Assembly: GCA_034770075.1 (NCBI GenBank)
Contig: CM068383.1
Span: 43,419,222-43,483,221, forward strand
Direction of reading: 5' to 3'
Length of the DNA: 64,000 nt
Source of the DNA: Aralia elata
Taxonomy: Eukaryota; Streptophyta; Magnoliopsida; Apiales; Araliaceae
This document shows positions 1-13,600 of the stretch, piece by piece. Every line of letters starts with the position of its first letter. Within the stretch, counting starts at the first letter, position 1. The position numbers and the translations under genes were made by a program. Below the pieces are notes generated by a model. It ran no database searches. It had not been told where the DNA came from and saw only the letters and a list, made by a program, of their open reading frames with translations.

Positions 1-1466
1 AAATTGTAAGTACTCTTCCACAATCTAATGCAAGAGTGTGTAACCCTAATCTATGATAAGACTCCTCTTATTTATAGATGTAGGAATAACCCTTCCCTAA
101 ACTATTTAGGATTAGGGTTTGTATTATAATTAAACTCCTTTAATTAATAATGCTCCTAATCCAATTAGGAATTCATGGGAGAGTACTTCTATTAATTAAT
201 TCTCAATCCCTATTAGGAATTAAATAATAGTAATAGTAATAATAATAATAAGACTCCTCTTATTAATTTATATTTAATATTTCCAAAATATTAAATAATA
301 AATATTAAGCTATTTAATTTATTCTATCTCCATAGATTAAATTAAATACACTTAACTTATTATTACAATTATGCTATTTACTTCTTAAATAAATGTTTTC
401 CTTTTGCGGTGTGACCCTTTAGGTTCTCCATATTAAACCGGTTGTGAATAAATCAATTAGAACAATTCTAATCTTATTTAAATAAATAAATTAAACTATT
501 TAATTCATTTAAATAAATAATATTTATTCTACAATAAGGGTAAGCCCCCTTAGCGATCAACGACTTTCCAGATAATATAGATTTCAACATTAATCACAAA
601 AGAACCTTTGAGTAGATAGTTACCGTACAATTCAATCCTTCTACCATACAATGTCCCAATTAAATATAAGACATGGATTTACTATCAAGTCTTATTTTAT
701 TTAATTATATGTAATTTGATTCTCAAATGCACAACTCTAATTAATGCAAATTAGAAACTCCTTTCTAATTTCATTCTGCCTTGGCCAATGACTACTGAGT
801 TATCATTTATCGAATCACATAAGACATTCACATCTTTTACTAGACGAGGTAGATTCTTTGTTGATCATTCACCTATCTCCATGTATAACTAATTATACCC
901 AATCATACCCTTTGATATACCCCAAAGGTCTTAAGGGACATGTCAAAGTATAACTCATCATACACAAGATACTATGATGATCTCAAGTCCAAGGATCACT
1001 TGTACAACTATCACTATAGGAATTCCTATTGACAGGCGAGTAAAACTCCATTAGGTATTCCTTAGCGAGCCACGTTCAGTGAACTTATTCTCCAATAAGC
1101 ACCTACATACTTGCTTTAGTGTCTCCACACAAATGATTATGAGATCAATCATCCTCTTCCTAAGAGCAAGCAACGTATGTACTAATCTATCCGGATTCAC
1201 TAATCCCCAATTCAGTAATCCAACGATTAGGAACAATTTTAGTTTGTGAGCTATCTTGAATTTAGATCTCATTAGCATGATCACCATCATGATTCTAAAA
1301 GTATTGCTCAAAACTATGGGTTTATCACATTTAATATAACAACACTATGTAGATAATGTAAAATGCCTTTTAAGAAAATCAATTCTTTTATTAATAAATG
1401 AATAAGATTACAAAGTATATGCTACATCATATCAAATATGATTGGCTTGTGTGCATACTACTTTCA
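1..1466 (-). mobile_element. Ty1/copia LTR C1, cut by the window start
   Basis: Read on the minus strand, this matches the LTRs at 37603-39425 and 44997-46820. It starts TGAAAGTAGTATGCACAC at 1466 and runs leftwards past the promoter region to the window edge. It belongs to the C3 subfamily: it shares the AT-rich stretch near 1378-1410 that C2 lacks. Bases 1467 onward are not a polypurine tract but gag-pro sequence of element G1. So this is either the 5' LTR of a minus-strand copy or a solo LTR inserted in G1. The far end and its target duplication lie outside the window; the right flank is CTCTT. Confidence 0.88.
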
Positions 1467-3510
1467 CTCTTAATACAAATCCTGATGAAATGGCAGCTAT
1501 GTGTAGTGGTTTGTGATGTCTCATCCCCTCAGATGGTATATCATCATCAGTGAAAAAGATCACATTGCTATCTAAGATGTGGCCTATCAGGTGGCTGAAC
1601 CTTTTCGTGCTCACAGTTTGAGAAGATGAGCATCTCCCAGGACTTTTAGCAGAATTTGTCGATGATCCTCTAAATCTAAGGTCAAATCAAGGATGGTTAT
1701 CTGTGGACGTGTTTATTCCAAATTTTTCACTATCTCCACCTTATTATGACCCATTTTCTTCAAAAACTCTACATCTTTCTCTTTGGGAACTTTCTTAGAA
1801 TCTTTCTTCATTGTCTTGATAACTCTTTTTGGCATATACTAGGGATTATTTTTCGGTAGGACTGCTCCGCAGTCGGTTGTACCACTCGACACTTCTCCAT
1901 ATTTCTACAGAACTATCTTCAAACTGATGATTGGTTGTTGAAGAATTGTTGATAAGATGACTAGTTGGGGTTTCGTCAATTCCACTAGATTTTCTTCCTT
2001 GGTAAATCCACGTATCATGATCGGTTCTCCCTTTGCCTCATGGAGACTGGTGATCATGGCTGCCACCTCGTTTAAGCCATCCATCCTTCGTATATATTTC
2101 AAGGAATTCCTACCACTTCTTGACTCGATCATATTTACACCTGCTCCATTATGTTTCGGCAAAGGGTTGGTATTGACATTGGGTTGGTCAGGCTGCTTAA
2201 CCATTATATCCCCACTCTCAATTTGATTCTAGATTTTATGCTTCAAAGACCAGCAGTCTTGGGTGGCATGCCTTGGGAATCCAGAATGATAAGCGCACCA
2301 TTTAGTTGGGTTGTACCTCTTGCCTTTTGGGTCTGCTGGTGGAGCTAATTCGATAATCTTTTTTTAGACAACCAATAGCGCCAAAGATGTTTTCCAAAGA
2401 ATCCCCCAAAGGTGTAACTCACGATTTCGACTGTTCTCAAAGTTTTTTCTCTCATCATCGTTTCGGTTAAATGTTGGTCGTTGTTATGGTGGATTGTTCC
2501 CATATGCACGGATCGGAGGATTATTATTGGCTCCTCTAAATTGTACTAGCAGAATGAGGGATACATCTTTTTCTTTCTTCTTCTAGTTTCTTTTGGAACT
2601 ACTCCCACAATTCCCTTCTTGGAGATGCTCGTATACAGTTTCCAGAGCCGTGAAATCCTTAATATTCTTAGATCGCAGTCCAGTCTCAGTCATATCCTCG
2701 TGTTTGATCATCTTCAATAATGGCTTTCCAATGTTTTCCAAGACTCTCTCGTAATAGGGCGCCTCTTGGGTATCAATGAAGGTCATGAGCATCTCATTCT
2801 CGACCATAGGAGGATGAACTTGAGCTACCATCTTCCTCCATCGCTAGGCATAATCTCGGAAGGACTCGTTGGGCTGCTTCTTAACTTGGGACATTTGGTA
2901 ACGATCTAGGGCCATCTTATATTGAAAACTGTATTGGGCCAGGAAAGCATGGGTCAAATCCTCTTAATTATGAATTTTAACATTATCAAGTTTAGCATAC
3001 CATGTCCTCACCTCCCCGGTCAGACTCTTATGGAACAACTACATTCTCAAACTCTCGTCTTCAGCATATGAACCTAATTCTATAATGTATACCTTCATAT
3101 GTGTGAAAGGATCCCCCGATTCATCGTACTTTTCAAAATTTGGCACTTAGAACTTGACTGGATATAAGTGTCAGGGAATATGCAAAGGTCCGAGTAGTTT
3201 ACACAACTATATGATCACACCCCTTTCATGGAGTGTAGGGTATCTTCTATCTATTTCATCTTTTTCTTGATAACCATGTCTTCTTTATCTCCAGGGACAT
3301 TAATTTCCTCCTTTATATGTGTGTTGTCTTAGTGGGAATCTGATTCCCACCCTATGCGGATGACCCGGGTTATATGTTGGATCTTATTTCTTGGGTCAGC
3401 TTGCATTGCTTTTTCATCAGATTACCCATTTCAGCCATTTGCTTCTTAAAATTTTTGAACATTTTTTGAGATGTAGGAACGGGATCCGGATTTGGGGTTT
3501 CTGATGTGGA
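1467..3510 (-). pseudogene. G1 gag with start of protease region, decayed
   Basis: The minus-strand reading starts at an ATG near 3510 (MSTSETPNPD...). Next comes a gag core at 2831-2583 (…MTFIDTQEAPYYERVL), then a Tat-type CCHC-like knuckle near 2310-2260 (CAYHSG…RHATQDCW). A linker follows at 2204-1905. Near 1620-1467 is a stretch of the type found just before the Tat protease active site (…ILDSNVIFFTDDD, EGMRHHKPLHIA). C1 interrupts the reading before the aspartate motif. Many stops and frame changes show it is dead. Its value is as a reference: one gag followed directly by protease, unlike G2. Identification rests on recalled family patterns and on the match to G2 gag. Confidence 0.75.
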
Positions 3511-3690
3511 CATTCTGATTGGTGGAGTCATCACTTTCTGAGCTTGTAAACGGGTTTTAGGACCAATCTACATATAAATCGACAGACTTTAGTTTTGGAA
3601 AATGAAGGGAACAAATGCATGTAAATATATGTTTTTAGGGGTTTTTTACATCTATCTAAGCATATAATCATTGCATAAAGATAATTATAC

Positions 3691-6600
3691 TGATTATTAC
3701 AGTCATTCTTAACTCGACCCAGGTTTCATAACCTTAAATACATACATAATACATATACTTAATACATCACTTAATCACATTATAATACTTAAATTAAATT
3801 CTATTCTTGAACTTTCCCCTTGCCTTTATCTTTACTCGAACATGTAGAATCTTCGATCTTAACTAAAAACATAAGATGTAGCAAGGATAAATATTGATAT
3901 GCTCAGCAAGTATAAATTGTTTAATGAAAACAACATATCATGAATAAACATAACTTATCATGAGAGCTTCCACAATTGAGCAATAATTGTGAAGTAATTC
4001 GGAAAGCATAAATAGAAGAGATATCTTTCATTTAATATTTTTGACATGACATACTGAATTGTCATAAAGACCCTCCATCATTTACAAGGACTGATAATAC
4101 TTTCTGCAGGTACTTTAGGGGATCAGCCTATTGTACCACTACATTGTGCACAATATATTAACCTTGACACATCGGAACATTACCGACCAAAACATTAAAC
4201 TTCTTTATCAAGGTCATTTAACTTAGTTTTAACATAAGAGCCAATACAATTTGGTTTGGAATACATTAAATAACTTCAACCATATTCAACAAGTCAATAA
4301 ATTATTTCGATATCTGTCTAGCCGAAGCAAATGGCATAGACCTATCATTAACATAGTTCATGTTGAATAGAACTTTCATATAATATAACAGTTCATAAAT
4401 AGAACGAATGTTTTCAAAAGGCACATACGTGCGAATGCTAGCATGCAATTTGGTTAAAACTAGCATAGCTTGAATAATTTTCATGAGTATACAAATATGA
4501 ACAAGTTTAGAACTTGCTTGTCTTAGGTAACTTCTCTTGTTTTACGTTAATACCACTTCCCAAGCGTTCACCTACAATATCCATAGCGATTCCTTTTTAA
4601 TACATTCATCAGTTAACCTTATAATAATAATAATTGTCGGTTACTACCATAACCTAATTCGGTAAATATTTTCCCAACTTAATCCAACTTAACGGTTCCT
4701 TACCACATAAATATAGTATTCTCATAGAAATATACCATTGGCAATCAAATAGACTCACGTGTCACATAAAAACACATTCCAATAGGTAGGAATCATTTTG
4801 GTAACTCCTGACTCTACGATTTTAATTATTTTTAACCCGTTGAGAGCCTAATTCCCCCATTAAGCTTCTTCAACCAATTTATTATTTTTTTTCTTTTCTG
4901 TCCACATATGTATATATATAATCCATACACAAAAATAATTTTTCTGGAATTTTTTCTTTTTATTAAGTATTTTTCAATAACCCGTTTTTAGTTCATAACT
5001 TGTCAAAATTAGCTACATCATGCTCAACTTCAAAAATTCCCATCTCTGGTCAGAATCTCACATATGATAACATGAAGTTCCAGTTTAAATTTTGTGGCCA
5101 TCAGAGTTGTACAACTCAAGTTATGGCAGTTTTTGTCTTTAAAATACTAAAATGTAAACAACCATAACTCACTCGTCCAAAGTCGAAATATGACCATTTT
5201 TGGATAGGAGCTACGTTATAACATATATTTTCATTTCACAAAAGGCCTTAATTTATTTCCATGGTTAAGGGGTCCAAACAGGGTCGGATAGTTTTGGCCA
5301 GGGGGTTTCGAGTGATTTTCAATTCTGGACTGTTTTGGGAGAATCTGTCCCTACAAAAATCTACACCTTATTTTCCAGAAATTTTACTTGAAGGTTTTAG
5401 GGGACTCATGTATGTACCTCCAGGTCTTTACCTTGCTCAAAAATTCGAATTGAGCTAAGAGTTATGCTCATTTGAATTACAGGTTCTGTTTCTGGCCATT
5501 TTCAGTTTTTTTCGACCTTTAGGTTTTTTAAGAAAACTTTTGTGTTTTCCATAATTTTCCACCAACAAAATATATAGCAAGCATATATACACCTTTATAA
5601 CCCTCCTTATATCATAGGATCCACCATGATCCATCCAACAAATAAAGCTCCCACAATAACCAAGCAAAACCAATTCTAAACTAAGAAAATTCTAAAGTTA
5701 GGGTTTTAGGATACTTTTAAACCTTTTATACTTGAATGCTAGATGATCCTCCTTGGTAGCTTGGCTTGCTAGCACCACTCTCCAGTCCTCTTCCCAGTCG
5801 TGGCCTCCTTTTTGATACTCCTAAGTTTACTTGCTCTCACCCTCTCTCTTTCTCTAATCTTACCAAAGTGAAATGCTGAAAATGAAGTAAAGGCATCACT
5901 TTTTTCTTACCTCCTCATATATATAGGCCCTCCTTAAACTCACTTACTACTCCTTAATCATCTAACACATTATCTAAGCATGCTAAAGGGCTTACTATTC
6001 ATAAGTATACTTGCATCAAAATGTCAACCAAATGATGAAAAATATGGAGATTTCTTGAAGCAATGAACAATTGCATACTTGCAAGTATTCTTTCTCCCAA
6101 TTTTTCTTCATGTGGGACCCACTAGTTGACCACCCTCTGACCCCATATGGGGCCCACCATATCCAGCCATCTCCCCTCCAAATCTCCCATTTTTGATTTA
6201 ACTTATTCCTTAATTATGACATCATGGTACTTTTAAGGGCTTATGTCATCAAGTCTCCTAATGGGCCACCCATTGGACTTGATTCTTGGGCTTCTTGCAA
6301 GTAGCATTAAGGCTTGAATTAGGCCTAAGTTTGGACCTCCTAACATCTCACTTGGACTATACCAATTAGGTTTGCATTTGAGCTAGTCCACTAAATTAAT
6401 TACTAAGCTTCGTTTCGGCCCTTAACCAAAATTACTAGCTTATTAGCTTAATTAATCTGAGTCATTATTCATTGCAATACAAGGCTATCATTCCAAGCTC
6501 TATTAGTCAATAACACAAGTTTAACTTGATAAATTCATATCTCTTGGCTTTCCTTTTTGTTCCACAAATTTTCTTAACACAATTATCCCTAATCGACTTG

Positions 6601-6762
6601 AAAAATCGTATTACTTGATTTATCAAAATATTCTCATATACATCACACATATATTTATATTCATTCATCATATTTACACATAATATTATTCAAATAATTT
6701 CATTTCATTAATAATTATACATAACTCTATTTATAGTGTTATATAATAACATAGTTGTTACA
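3691..6762 (-). mobile_element. Chromovirus-like Ty3/gypsy LTR inside the G1 leader
   Basis: About 3.07 kb of non-coding sequence splits the G1 leader between parts that are continuous in G2. On the minus strand it starts TGTAACAACTATG at 6762. Its second half (about 4350-3850) aligns by eye with 60000-60400 and with 63640-64000 reversed: shared pieces include GGCTAGAC, TGATC..CTAAAGTAC, GTGCACA and TTGCTGAGC. This suggests a solo LTR of a Tekay-like chromovirus family. ATTAT occurs at 6763-6767 and at 3684-3688, but two extra bases separate the left copy from the nearest TG/CA end, so the left border is uncertain. No coding sequence was seen. Confidence 0.55.
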
Positions 6763-7222
6763 ATTATGACAGGATTATAATAGGATTATGATGTTATCCA
6801 TTCCTTCTTTTATTCATTTAGCAATACGAGAAGGTTAACTATGATGATATTTGAAAAGTAAAAAGGCATGAAGAGACTTCCCGTAACGTTGGGTTTATCT
6901 GAGACTGACCTACCCTAGGGTTACTCTCGCGAGCTTTTTAGCATGAAGGTCCACAGATCTTCGCAATCTTTCGATTAGAGTAAATCCAATCTTTCGACTG
7001 GAGCAGATCTGAGTGGATGTCTTTCCTGAACATCTCCGAAAAACACCCATTTGAGTTAAGTAATCATGCATTCGACGGGTTTGCCTCCTAGTGGAGGAAT
7101 CACACAACATTCATTCACATATATTCATCGTACCTCACCGCATGCATATGATGACATTTACGAAATATTGAAATAAGATAAGAACGAATAAATAACATAA
7201 AATGAAAAGGCAGAGTATACAT
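6763..7222 (-). other. G1 leader segment
   Basis: Non-coding leader of G1 between the 3.1 kb LTR and C2. Positions 6830-7130 align with 46900-47050 of G2 reversed, including the CCCTAGGGT block and the conserved stretch that gives GGTCCCCAT/AAGGTCCAC. Positions 7090-7150 match G2 37545-37600. No gene is seen here. Confidence 0.7.
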
Positions 7223-8899
7223 TGAAAGTAGTATGCACGCAAGCCAATCATATTTGATATGATGTAGCATAAACTTTGTAATCATATTCGGTTATTAAAG
7301 GCATTTTACTTTATCTACATAGTGTTGTTATATTAAATGTGATAAACCCATAGTTTTGAGCAATGCTTTTAGAATCATGATGGTGATCATGCTAATGAGA
7401 TCTAAATTCTAGATAGCTCACAAACTAAAATCGTTGGATTACTAAAAAGGTGATTAGTGAATCTGGATAGATTAGTACATACGTTGCTTGCTCTTAAAAA
7501 GAAGATGATTGATCTCATAATCATTTGTGTGGAGACACTAAAGCAAGTATGTAGGTGCTTATTGGAGAATAAGTTCACTGAACGTGGCTCGCAAAGGAAT
7601 ACCTAATGGAGTTTTACTCGCCTGTCAATAGGAATTCCTCTAGTGATAGTAATACAAGTGATCCTTGGACTTGAGATCATCATAGTATCTTGTGTATGAT
7701 GAGTTATACTTTGACATGTCCCTTAAGACCTTTGGGGTATATCAAAGGGTATGATTGGGTATAATAAGTTGTGCATGGAAATAGGTGAATGATCAACAAA
7801 GAATCTATCACGTCTAGTAAAAGATGTGAATGTCCTATGTGATTCGATAAATGACAACTCAGTAGTCCTTGGCCAAGGCAGAATGAAATTAGAAAGGAAT
7901 TTCTAATTTGCATTATTTAGAGTTGTGCATTTGGGAATCGAAATACATATAATTAAATAATATAAGACTTGACAGTAAATCTATGTCTTATATTTAATTG
8001 GGACATTGTATGGTAGAAGGATTGAATTGTACGGTAATTGTGCACTAAAAGGTTCTTTTGTGATTAATGTTGAAATCTATATTATCTGGAAAGTCGTTGA
8101 TCGCTAAAGGGGCTTACCCTTATTGTAGAATAAATATTATTTATTTAAATAAATTAAATAGTTTAATTTATTTATTTAAATAAGATTAGAATTGTTCTAA
8201 TTGATTTATTCACAGCCGGTTTAATATGGAGAACCTAAAGGATCACACCGCAAAAGAAAAATATTTATTTAAGAAGTAAATGGCATAATTGTAATAATAA
8301 GTTAAGTGTATTTAATTTAATCTATGAAGATAGAATAAATTAAATAGCTTAATATTTATTATTTAATATTTTGAAAATATTAAATATAAATTAATAAGAG
8401 AAGTCTTATTATTATTATTACTATTACTATTATTTAATTCCTAATAGGGATTAGGAATTAATTAATAGAAGTACTCTCTCTCATGAATTCCTAATTGGAT
8501 TAGGAGCATAATTAATTAAAGGAGTTTAATTATAATAGAAACCCTAATCCTAAATAGTTTAGGGAAGGGTTATTCATACATCTATAAATAAGAGGAGTCT
8601 TATCATAGATTAGGTTACACACTCTTGCATTAGACTGTGGCTAACGTTGATCAAGCAAAGGAATTTAGTCGGCGGAATTCAAGGAGAACGCGAAGGAATT
8701 GGAGGTGAACTTGTACCCGAGGAAGCACGGCTGTACGAGGGTATAATTTTTATCTCTATCTCTTTCGTTTATATCGTTAATTGAGCACATAGATTGATCA
8801 TGGTGATGGTTTTATAAAATTATAAAAATTTGATTTTATCGCGCTTCCGCTTTATTTATGTAATTTGATTGCATGTTCGCGTCATATACAAACCTAACA
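7223..8899 (+). repeat. C2 5' LTR
   Basis: 1677 bp LTR starting TGAAAGTAGTATGCACGC and ending ACAAACCTAACA. A TATA-like TATAAATA lies at about 8584-8591. Relative to the 3' LTR it lacks 112 bp after position 8640. The missing part begins and ends with GTGG (15616-15619 and 15728-15731 in the 3' LTR), a microhomology deletion. Confidence 0.9.
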
Positions 8900-8900
8900 G

Positions 8901-8913
8901 TAGTATCAGAGCC
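8901..8913 (+). promoter_or_regulatory. C2 primer binding site
   Basis: TAGTATCAGAGCC sits one base after the 5' LTR. It differs by one base from the TGGTATCAGAGCC site that pairs with initiator tRNA-Met in plant copia elements. Confidence 0.8.
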
Positions 8914-9011
8914 TAATCTTGTACTAATTATCGATTTTGATGATTCCATGTGTGTATGATATGCGATTGGATCGAAATTTTTGGGCAGAATCTGTTTTTA
9001 TGAATCTGCTA

Positions 9012-9135
9012 CGCGGCACAATTGCGTCGTTTCCAGTTCATTTTGGAGAGCAGCTGCGCCCAAACCTAGAAAGTCTTTTTTGGGGTTCAGTGCAGCTGCG
9101 CCGTTTCCCAGTTCATTCTGGGCGCAGCTGCGCCG
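9012..9135 (+). repeat. GC-rich palindrome cassette in the C2 leader
   Basis: Four versions of GGCGCAGCTGCGCC are centred at about 9021, 9053, 9095 and 9127. Spacings are 32, 42 and 32 bp. The middle gap is enlarged by inserted sequence; the outer gaps equal those in C3. The first copy is degraded. Confidence 0.75.
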
Positions 9136-9768
9136 GACAGCAGAATCCGAAAAAATAATTTTTCCTTCAATTAAAATAAATGGTTTATTTAATTGATATA
9201 AGTTTAAAATAAAGATGTTTATTTTATCTGGAATATGATTTCAGATTGCTAAAATTAAAGGAGTTTAATTTGATTTGGTTTTTTGATTAAAATAAAAGAG
9301 TTTATTTTGTTTCAAAATTAAATATTAGCAAAACTTTTGCCCATTAATTGATATCAATGCATATATGGAATGGTTTTATTATTCATGAGATGAATGTTAT
9401 TTATTGATACATATAGAGATATGTATGATAATAAATAGGGATTGATTATGGACTATTGACCAGTGTGTGATTGAAATTATTTTAGAGGATGCTTGAATGT
9501 ATGAGTTTTTATAAATGGGGTCTGCATATCTCGTCTTCTCTAATTTTTCTTAATGTAAATTCTATCTCCCTCTTATGTATTTCCCTTTGACTGCTGATCA
9601 AGGTTTCTATTTATTGTAAATAGTTTTTGTAATAGGACTAGTTAGAATTAATTTTGAAGAATTGGAGACAAAGGAGCAAGGAGCGCATGAAGACCCGTTT
9701 ATAATGGAGCCCGGGTTTAAATATAATAGTTATATTTAAATTTTATTCTTGCACCCTAGGTTTGACTT

Positions 9769-9922
9769 TTTGGTTCACTTGGTGGCTCTAGTGAACCAAA
9801 CTAGAATAAAAGTCCATAATCAATTCGGGTAGAATATAGTATTCTATATGTGCATGCTTACTATATATATATTATATATTATCCAACATGCTTTGCATGT
9901 TAAATAATACGACGCGTATTAC

Positions 9923-9988
<66 letters not shown>

Positions 9989-10515
9989 ATGCGTGTTAAA
10001 CAAGATGAGACTAATAATAATAAACCCCTCAAAGAAATCATATTAAGTCCTAAGCGTTCAAAGATATTAGGAATATCGAATGTCGCCTTCTAGCATGGTA
10101 AAGCAATAGAGTATTAAATATTTAATATGAGTTTGTTGTGCACACACAAGGCTAGTATTAAATATTTAAGATGTTGTTTTATCACATTTGATGCTTATTA
10201 AGGAATTGAACATTACTGCTTTGTTGTGCACACACAAGGGCAGTCTTTTTCTCTTCACATATATGGAAGTGCTAGGTTGGACTTAACTTAGATTATTTTA
10301 GTTCGGATGTGCACACACTTGACCATTATAATCTAAGAAGCAAAATACAAGGAGTTACATAGTGATGTAATTGACAATAGTTGTCTACCTATTTATTTAT
10401 ATATAGTTTGTTGTGCACACACAAGGCTATATACATTTAAAATGGGATCCTTAATTCTCACTAGCAAATCTTTAATTAGATTTGTCGAACTATATAATGA
10501 GGGTAATATAGTTTG
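9769..10515 (+). other. Hairpin-array leader of C2
   Basis: This is a series of inverted repeats at the same places as in C3 (40253-40942). Four hairpins carry TTTGTTGTGCACACACAAGG or a variant in the loop: 10132-10151 (12 bp arms 10116-10127/10156-10167), 10220-10239 (arms ACTGC/GCAGT), about 10306-10320 (10 bp arms 10287-10296/10328-10337) and 10407-10426 (arms TATATAG/CTATATA). Other hairpins include CAAATCT/AGATTTG near 10466-10485. A microsatellite at 9923-9986 lies inside. Confidence 0.7.
9923..9986. repeat. (AT)n(GT)n microsatellite
   Basis: A run of AT dinucleotides passes into GT dinucleotides inside the C2 leader. The same place in C3 has only a short AT stretch, so the expansion is particular to C2. 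Confidence 0.95.
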
Positions 10516-10631
10516 ATGAAAATAGTGGGAGATACCAATCTAAATAAAGACCTAATTTATTTTGATGATTAATTAAATGAATGTATGCTAAAATGTTGTT
10601 AAATTACAAATTCATTTTACAGAATTTTACA

Positions 10632-13600
10632 ATGTCTAAATTCACTATCACTGCGTAGCATATTAGATGCTAATTAACCGGACCGAATAACACGAACTGG
10701 TTAAGGAATCTGAGAATAGTTCTCAAGGCTGAAAAGCTATCTTATATCCTTAATACGCATATTCCTATAATGGTTGCAGACAATGCCTCTGAGGAAGAGA
10801 TTGCTACTTTTAGAAAGTGGCAAGATGATGCACAGTTGGCTCAATGCATCATGCCCACATCCATGAGTAACGAGCTTCAGCATCAGCATGAAACTATGGA
10901 TGCTCCTACTGTACTCCTGCACCTTCAAGGAGTTGAATGATGAGGAAAGTAGGACTGCTAGATATTAGATATCTAAGGAGCTCTTCCAATTTAGAATAAC
11001 CGATGGCACTACAGTATAGACAAATGTCCTAAAAATGATCGATCTGATTGAACAATTAGGACAACAAGGTTTTGTCATGGATGGAGAGTTGATCCAAGAT
11101 TTGATCTTGCAATCACTTCCGGACTCTTTCTCACAATTTGTTGTGAATTTTCACATGAATAAGCTATATATATCAGCCTAGCTGAGTTGCTTAAATACGT
11201 TGAAAACTGTAAAGAGTCACTTTCTAACCAAGAAAGACCAAGTCTTACAGGTAGATGATTCTTCCAGGAAGCGGAAGAAGGCCAAAGGATCTTCTTAAAA
11301 GAAGAACAATTCAAAGAAGGTATAAGGAAAGGCAATAACTAAGAACATTAAGAACAAAACTAATGCAAATAGCAAAAGAGTTTGTTTCCACTGCAATAAG
11401 TCTGGACACTAGAAAGAAAACTGTAAGGAGCATCTTGTAGAGGCTAACCAGAAGAAGTTTAGTGAAGCTTCGGTTATAGATATAGGTTTGTTCATGATTA
11501 AAATAAATCTTTCTGTAAGTCAAGGTTCTACTTGGGTATTGGATACCGGCTATAGTTCTCAAATATGCAATCCAATGCATAGACTAAATAGAAGTAGAAA
11601 GCCAAACAAAGAGTAAGTAATCTTACGTGTGGAGAATGGAGCAATGGTTGCTACATTAGCCGTAGGAACTTATAGTTTAGCGTTACGTACGGGCAAGTCT
11701 ATTAAGTTAATAAGTTGTTATTATGTTTCAGTTCTCTTTAGAAACATTATTACTTCTGTTGTTGGACAAGGAAAGGTTCTGGTATTATATTTAAGAACAA
11801 GTGTTGTTCTATTTATAATGATAATGTTTTGTTTGAAACTGAAAGATCATTTGATGGACTTTGTAAACTTGACACACATAAAAAAATAATTTTGCAAATT
11901 GAACAAACTAGTAAAAGAAAAGGAGATGATCATTCAAAGAGTTGAATATGTGTATTTGATGAAATACAAGTCTGAATCATTTGAAAGGTTCAAAGAATTC
12001 AAAAGTGAAACAAATTGACAAAGTATTAAGATTCTTTGATCAGATCGAAGAATGAATACTTGTGCAATAAGTTTCTAGATCATCTCAAAATAGTATTTTC
12101 TCATAATGGACACCTCCTGATATGCAATAATTGATTGGTGTATCTAAAAGGAGAAATTGTACCTTGTTGGACATGGTGCGGTCCATAATAATTTTTATCG
12201 ACATTCCAGTATCTATCTAGGGTTATACCCTAGAAACGGCTGTATATCTACAAAAATAAGGTAACCTCGATATCTGGTCCCAAGACTCCATAAAAGTTAT
12301 GGATAGGGAGGATTCCTAGTCTTAAGTATGTTAAGATAAGGGGTTGTCCAGCTTATGTGAAAAGGTTTCAAAAGGATAAGCTTGGGACAAAATCTGACAA
12401 GTGCATGTTTGTGGGATATCCTAAAGAAAGTTTAGGGTATTATTACTATAATCCTACACATTGCCTTTTTGGATAAAAGTGTTCATTGAAGGAGCTAGTG
12501 GGAGGATAATAGATCTTGAAGGAGTTCAAGAACCACAAAGTACTACAAGTCAAACTGAGGAACCTATAGATAGATCTATTGTACCACAACCGAATCGTAA
12601 ATCTGGAAGAGTACCGAAGATACCTGGGAGGTATGGATTCATTATAGAGGATGATGATGAGGTACACATCATAGATGATGATGATCCAGTTATATACGAT
12701 GAGGCTATGAGTAGTAGACACTCAGAGAAATGGCAAATTGCCATGAAATTCGAAATGGACTCCATGTATGAGAACCAAGTATAGACTCTAGTTACTCCAC
12801 CGAAAGGCATAGTGCCTAGAGGGTGTAAATGGGGCTTTAAGAGAAAGACTAGGGCAAATGGAAGGTGGAGACCTATAAGACCGGACCTGTTTAAAAGGTT
12901 TCAAATCAAGTCAAGGAGTTGACTGTGATAAAACTTATTACCGGATAATGCTCAAGTCCATTTGGATTTTACTTGCGATTGCAGCTTATTATTATGAAAT
13001 CTGGCAAATGGATGTGAAAATGGCCTTCCTCAATGGAGAGCTTGAGGAGAATGTATATGTGATACAGGCAGAGGAATTTGTTTCAAGGTTGAAGCAAATC
13101 GTGTATGTAAGCTACAATGATCCATTTATGGATTGAAGCAAGTTTCTCAAAGATGGAACATTCGTTTTGATGAGACAATCAAAAGAGTTTGATTTTATCA
13201 AAAACGAGAATGAACTTAGTGTGTACAAAAGGGTCAGTGAGAGCACTGTGACATTCCTAGTATTATATGTTGATATACTGTTGATAAGGAATGACACACC
13301 AATGCTACAATCAGTAAAGATAAAATTGTCTAAACATTCCTCCATGAAAAACTTGGGAGGAACATCCTATAAATTGGGGATATAAATCTATATAGATAGA
13401 TTTAAAAGGATGTTCAGCTTGACCCAACGACCGTATATTCATTCGATGCTAAAGGCATTTAGTATGGCAAACTCCAAGAGAGGTCTCATGATGATGAGCC
13501 ATGGAGTGTATCTCTTTAAATTATCCTCAATAAAAGGAGATCGCATGAGTTACTATCATGTATGCAATGAATATACAAGGCCAGATGTTGATTAGTCATA

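Noticed and set aside
5261..5673. Short open frames on both strands
   Set aside because: They lie inside the LTR at 3691-6762 and show no domain or codon pattern.
3684..6767. ATTAT as target duplication of the 3.1 kb LTR
   Set aside because: The left copy is two bases away from the nearest LTR-like end, so it was not used to fix the border.
12461..13385. Open frames of 60-107 codons in C2
   Set aside because: They are remnants of decayed copia pol collinear with C3, not separate genes.
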